Source: Fischerella sp. PCC 9605 (lineage in GTDB: Bacteria > Cyanobacteriota > Cyanobacteriia > Cyanobacteriales > Nostocaceae). From it: a stretch of DNA of 64,000 nucleotides. The stretch is taken from positions 839,308 through 903,307 of the forward strand of contig NZ_KI912149.1 in the NCBI RefSeq assembly GCF_000517105.1, read 5' to 3'. A program made the translations under genes and the position numbers. Below the pieces are notes generated by a model. That model did not search any database. It was not told where the DNA came from and was given only the letters and a program-made list of their open reading frames with translations. This document shows, in pieces, positions 60,823 through 64,000 of this stretch (positions are counted from its first letter, which is position 1; every line of letters starts with the position of its first letter).

Positions 60823-62363
60823 GTATCTACAAACTCAATATTTAATGGTTTATCTTGCTCGTAAATAAATTCTTTTTTCATTGACAAAGCAATTTCTGCT
60901 TTTTGTAATTCCGTGCCCAAATACATTGCATGTTCAACTTGCAAGCCAGGACAATCTGCTGCTATTTGCTGATATAGTTTTTTTGCAGATTTACCTGAAT
61001 AATAGTTAACTATTTCTCCTGAACCAGGAGTCATATGTTCTACTAAAATTTGATTATCTTGTACGATAATGACAAAACTGCCTGCCGGATCGGCGTAATC
61101 TCTTTGCTGATAAATTTGAGGATATTGAGATTGAATCAGTTTTTCTGCATTTTCCCAACAGTCATCATAAATATGGGCGCTTTGACTAATGGTAATTAAT
61201 GGCCCTATTTTCAATTGATGATAAAACCTTTGTATGATTTCATCTCGAATATGTCGTTGCAAAGCCCTTAATCCCATTGCATTAGCGGGCCAGGCAGAAA
61301 ACATGTCATTGCTGCGAAAAGTCGCCGTTAAAGATAACTCATTATCTACTATTCTTACCCAAATATGATTCAAGCAAGGTGGACTGTCGTTACCATCCTT
61401 ACTAACATCCCATAAAGACATTACCGCTCTGGCTGAATCAATATCTTGTACTAAGCGTGAAATAACTTGTTCAATTTGGTCACGTCCGAACCAAGAACGT
61501 AACCTTTGACCGTATGTATATTTCACTCCTTCTTGTGTCGGCGAATCATCTAAAACTTGGGAAATATATTCTTGTAAAAAACTGCGGTCAATGGGCAAAT
61601 AGTTCGGTTCTGGAAAATAAAAATCTTCTGGTTCCTCCGTGACAATTGCCACTAAATCAATTAATTCTTGCCATTGCCCATCATAACCAGTAGGTCGAAT
61701 TGTTCCAGTTGTTTTAATGCGATGGATTATTTTTACCCAAGTTTCAGCGATGGTTTTACCTTCTATGCGATGTCCATAACGTTCTCCAGGTAAAATAGTT
61801 GGTTCAGCCTTTGGCATGGGATATTCTTTTTCTTCCCCCCAAGATTCAAGAGGTTCTTGCTTTGCAAAAGTCCTCACAAAATCACAAGCTTCCGCGATTG
61901 ATTTTGCTTCTTTAATTTCTATACATTCCCGCAATTTTTGTAGGACATTGGCTGGAATTACTTCATCAATATATCCAGGAATGCTAGAGCGAATTCTCCA
62001 ACAAAATCGCCCGGTATCACACACTCCTTTCTCAAAGCCATGATTAAAAAAGTCCAACAAACAAGTCCCAGCACCCGCGTTTTTGTCTTCTTTTGTAGCG
62101 TTGAGAACAACTAAAAAACGAACGTGGGGGTTATTCAGTAAATTGCGAATTAATAAATTTATTCCCCTTGTAGGTGAATATAGCTGACCAATTACAGCAT
62201 ACTCTCGTGGCTGAAGGTGTTTGGCTATGGCCTGTTTTACCGTCCATCCTGTAATTACTGCTGTCTGTCCTGAACCGTAGATGAGTTGGTTGGGCTTATA
62301 CAGCGCCGTGTACTGAAATTGGGTCACTTTACCCACTGCTGTTATTGCTTGACTTAAAGTCAA
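60810..62363 (-). CDS. Multi-domain thymidylate synthase with C-terminal DUF4346
   Basis: A 517-residue protein. The N-terminal about 200 residues (REYAVIGQLYSPTRGINLLIRNLLNNPHVRFLVVLN) resemble the MtrA-like/tetrahydromethanopterin S-methyltransferase A fold. The middle has the thymidylate synthase core with the catalytic Cys in DSPPCLNHIW and LSLTATFRSNDMFSAWPANAMGL. The C-terminal (FVIIVQDNQILVEHMTPGSGEIVNYYSGKSAKKLYQQIA) is the DUF4346 domain. The combination is one seen in cyanobacteria. It would make dTMP from dUMP and methylene-folate. Its convergent position next to dcd is consistent. Confidence 0.82.
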   Translation of the reverse strand: MTLSQAITAVGKVTQFQYTALYKPNQLIYGSGQTAVITGWTVKQAIAKHLQPREYAVIGQLYSPTRGINLLIRNLLNNPHVRFLVVLNATKEDKNAGAGTCLLDFFNHGFEKGVCDTGRFCWRIRSSIPGYIDEVIPANVLQKLRECIEIKEAKSIAEACDFVRTFAKQEPLESWGEEKEYPMPKAEPTILPGERYGHRIEGKTIAETWVKIIHRIKTTGTIRPTGYDGQWQELIDLVAIVTEEPEDFYFPEPNYLPIDRSFLQEYISQVLDDSPTQEGVKYTYGQRLRSWFGRDQIEQVISRLVQDIDSARAVMSLWDVSKDGNDSPPCLNHIWVRIVDNELSLTATFRSNDMFSAWPANAMGLRALQRHIRDEIIQRFYHQLKIGPLITISQSAHIYDDCWENAEKLIQSQYPQIYQQRDYADPAGSFVIIVQDNQILVEHMTPGSGEIVNYYSGKSAKKLYQQIAADCPGLQVEHAMYLGTELQKAEIALSMKKEFIYEQDKPLNIEFVDTRVR

Positions 62364-62567
62364 AAAAAATTACCAAATTATAATCACACCACAACCAGTA
62401 ACGTTTACGCAAGGTCTGCTAAGGAGCTTAACAAGGTAAATGATGTTAAATCCTGGCAATTATTGGAGAAATGGTCTTTATTGGTCAAGCGTATACAAAT
62501 TTAGACCTAGATAAATGCGATCGCCCTTATTACACATCTTATTTGCTTTACAAAATTTAACTTTATC

Positions 62568-62585
62568 GTTACAATTATTTACATA
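62568..62585 (+). promoter_or_regulatory. HLR1 element (RpaB-binding type)
   Basis: GTTACA-at-ta-TTTACA-ta exactly fits the HLR1 consensus (G/T)TTACA(T/A)(T/A)NN(G/T)TTACA(T/A)(T/A). It lies 33-50 bases before the hli ATG. RpaB binding near the promoter would hold the gene down in low light and release it in high light. Confidence 0.8.
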
Positions 62586-62617
62586 GATGCAATTATCTCA
62601 TTCATTAGGAAATATCC

Positions 62618-62833
62618 ATGCGTACAAACGGTGCAATTGTTGACGATCAGGGCAAGATGAACAATTTTGCGATCGAGCCAAGGGTTTATGTAGATGAGCA
62701 AGGCGATCGCACTGGCTTTACTCCCTACGCCGAATTGCTCAATGGTCGTTTAGCAATGATAGGCTTTGTGTCTTTGATTGCATTAGAAGTATTTACTGGA
62801 CACGGCATTTTTGGTCTTTTTGGAAACCTGTAA
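62618..62833 (+). CDS. High-light-inducible protein (HLIP)
   Basis: A 71-residue one-helix chlorophyll-binding stress protein. The helix has the [12 protein letters not shown] motif, with Glu, Asn and Arg ligating chlorophyll or forming the salt bridge, followed by [11 protein letters not shown]. It acts in thylakoids with photosystem II assembly factors. TTAGGA lies eight bases before the ATG. The HLR1 site upstream and a T-rich hairpin downstream (62872-62909) bound a single-gene unit. Confidence 0.93.
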   Translation: MRTNGAIVDDQGKMNNFAIEPRVYVDEQGDRTGFTPYAELLNGRLAMIGFVSLIALEVFTGHGIFGLFGNL

Positions 62834-62871
62834 AAATTGAGCTTTAACATCACTGACGGCTGTTTTAGTAG

Positions 62872-62909
62872 ATGTAGAGACGCAAAAATGTTGCATCTCT
62901 ACATTTTTT
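62872..62909 (+). terminator. Terminator made from a GTAGAGACGC-type palindrome
   Basis: ATGTAGAGACGC and GCATCTCTACAT (62872-62904) are nearly complementary and are followed by TTTTT. The repeat of the nifJ and metalloprotease genes serves here as the hli terminator. Confidence 0.65.
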
Positions 62910-63129
62910 ATTTTCAATCTCAACATCTATTGAAATGTTTGGTCTTTTCTACTGCAAGTCGTGTGGTAGGGGCAATTCATGAATTGCTCCTACCCGTGAC
63001 CCGTGTACCTCATTCAAACGAAAAGCACTAGAAATCTATAAAAGCTATCCGTTTGAGGGAGTATTTCTTTAAACTCAATAGATATAGTGATAGTGTTTTC
63101 TTGTGGATGAGAGGGTAGCAAAGCTAATC

Positions 63130-63567
63130 ATGAGCAAAACGCCCAAAATTGACCGTCAAAGGGAGCATCAGGCGAATGAGCGTACATTTTTGGCTTGGTT
63201 AAGAACTTCAATAGCATTAATTGGTTTTGGTTTTGCTATTGCTCGGTTTGGTTTGTTTATGCGCCAGTTAAGTTTTACCCTAACGCAACAGGAAATGCCG
63301 CCACATCCTTTTTTTAACTCGGAAACTTTAGGTGTTAGTTTAGTAATTTTTGGTATTGTTACTATCGTTTTTGCAGCCTGGCGATATAACCAAGTTTTCT
63401 GGCAAATTGAAAGTGGCGATTATCAACCTATTCGGTGGACGGTTTGGATTATAGCTGGAATAGTAGTGGTATTTGGATTTTTCAGTCTACCTTTGCTGAT
63501 TATGCGAAATAAAGTATCTCCACCACAGCGAGGTTTAAATCAGCCCCTGTCTCGTAATTCTCGTTAA
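63130..63567 (+). CDS. DUF202 (YidH-like) membrane protein
   Basis: A 145-residue protein with three predicted helices: FLAWLRTSIALIGFGFAIARFGLFM, TLGVSLVIFGIVTIVFAAWRY and WTVWIIAGIVVVFGFFSLPLLI. The RTFLAWLRTSIALIGFGFAI region is the DUF202/YidH signature. Function is unknown. The ATG at 63130 (MSKTPKIDRQ) is preferred over an upstream GTG at 63103. Confidence 0.85.
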   Translation: MSKTPKIDRQREHQANERTFLAWLRTSIALIGFGFAIARFGLFMRQLSFTLTQQEMPPHPFFNSETLGVSLVIFGIVTIVFAAWRYNQVFWQIESGDYQPIRWTVWIIAGIVVVFGFFSLPLLIMRNKVSPPQRGLNQPLSRNSR

Positions 63568-63732
63568 ATGTCAAACTCTATTTTTTAGGAAAAATAATAT
63601 TGATAATTAACCGCAGAGTCAGCATAATTCATAGATGAGAGAGAAATAATGTGTTTAATCAAGCACTAAAAATTGATATATTAAAGACAAGTGATAACAA
63701 GTAATTTTCCAGGTAATATTTTCAGGTGAAAT

Positions 63733-64000
63733 ATGGCTTTAACTGCTTCAACAATGTTACCCCTAGGGACTAATGCACCAGATTTTCATCTACTGGATGT
63801 AGTATCTGGCGAGATGATTTCACTTTCTAAATTTGCCGATAAAAAAGCACTGCTAGTCATGTTTATTTGTCGGCATTGTCCTTTTGTGAAGCACGTTCAA
63901 CAAGAACTAGCAAAGTTAGGAAAAGATTACTCACAAAGTGATTTAGGAATTGTTGCGATCAGTGCCAACGATGCTAGCAACTACCCAGATGATGCCCCAG
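63733..64000 (+). CDS. Thioredoxin-fold redoxin, N-terminal part
   Basis: Runs off the window after 89 codons. MALTASTMLPLGTNAPDFHLLDVVSGEMISLSKF is the start of an AhpC/TSA-like redoxin. The active-site motif is ICRHCPFVKH (C-R-H-C, with the CPF that follows). This pattern is common in cyanobacterial thioredoxin-family proteins of about 190 residues. Rest not visible. Confidence 0.85.
   Translation, partial: MALTASTMLPLGTNAPDFHLLDVVSGEMISLSKFADKKALLVMFICRHCPFVKHVQQELAKLGKDYSQSDLGIVAISANDASNYPDDAP

Overview
This window is from a filamentous cyanobacterium, most likely of the order Nostocales. Three things point there: the many GCGATCGC (HIP1-type) octamers, the gene content (nifJ pyruvate:flavodoxin oxidoreductase, a one-helix high-light-inducible protein, an SmtB/AztR-type metal sensor, two-domain thymidylate synthase), and the very high load of short palindromic and heptad repeats between and even inside genes. 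I cannot name the genus from sequence alone. No rRNA, tRNA or CRISPR array was seen.

Layout. 0-11.9 kb: the tail of an M16-type peptidase, a fructosamine-kinase-like protein, nifJ, a metalloprotease, secG, gpmI, an ABC-F ATPase, and an Rpn/DUF2887 gene with an upstream partner. 12-16.2 kb: a non-coding stretch with a MITE-like element, followed by a metal-response patch (lipoprotein, DUF305 protein behind a MerR-type operator, SmtB-type repressor behind its own dyad, methyltransferase). 16.3-40.7 kb: an exopolysaccharide locus with two arms. The left arm (minus strand) carries a glycosyltransferase, an acetyltransferase-GAF fusion, a BcsA-like glycosyltransferase, a Wzz/BY-kinase fusion and a WecG/TagA enzyme. 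The right arm (plus strand) carries several glycosyltransferases, a Wzx flippase, a Wzy-like polymerase, a Gfo/Idh-SDR fusion, a secreted glycosidase-like lipoprotein and an acyltransferase. A degraded IS630-type transposase and two long non-coding gaps lie between the arms. 41-45 kb: acyltransferase, EamA transporter, EnvC-like murein hydrolase activator. 45.2-46.8 kb: a paralogous threonyl-tRNA synthetase without an editing domain, behind two tandem Thr-rich leader peptides, each followed by an intrinsic terminator. 47-49.6 kb: XRE regulator, small proteins, trmFO. 49.9-53.9 kb: a TetR-controlled detoxification-type operon (thioesterase, two glutathione transferases, styrene-oxide-isomerase-like membrane protein, patatin-like protein). 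54-64 kb: housekeeping genes (M50 peptidase, two FHA proteins, pgl, rph, adenylate kinase, CobO-like, dcd, thymidylate synthase, hli, DUF202, redoxin).

The strongest candidate for an undescribed system is the tandem attenuator at 45,207-45,580. It has a sigma70-like promoter and two short ORFs, each with seven consecutive Thr codons. Two terminators follow, and each terminator's 5' arm is complementary to a segment just after the Thr codons (9 bp, one G.U, in both cases). It precedes thrS2, so threonyl-tRNA shortage should open two successive gates. A second theme is repeat biology: two MITE-like families with recognisable target duplications, a three-level nested insertion at 40.8-41.0 kb, and repeats captured in frame inside nifJ, trmFO and other genes. 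A third is a set of four matching 14-bp dyads that appears to define the TetR regulon at 51.4-53.9 kb.

All family names are from reading protein motifs by eye and from memory; no database search or folding program was run.
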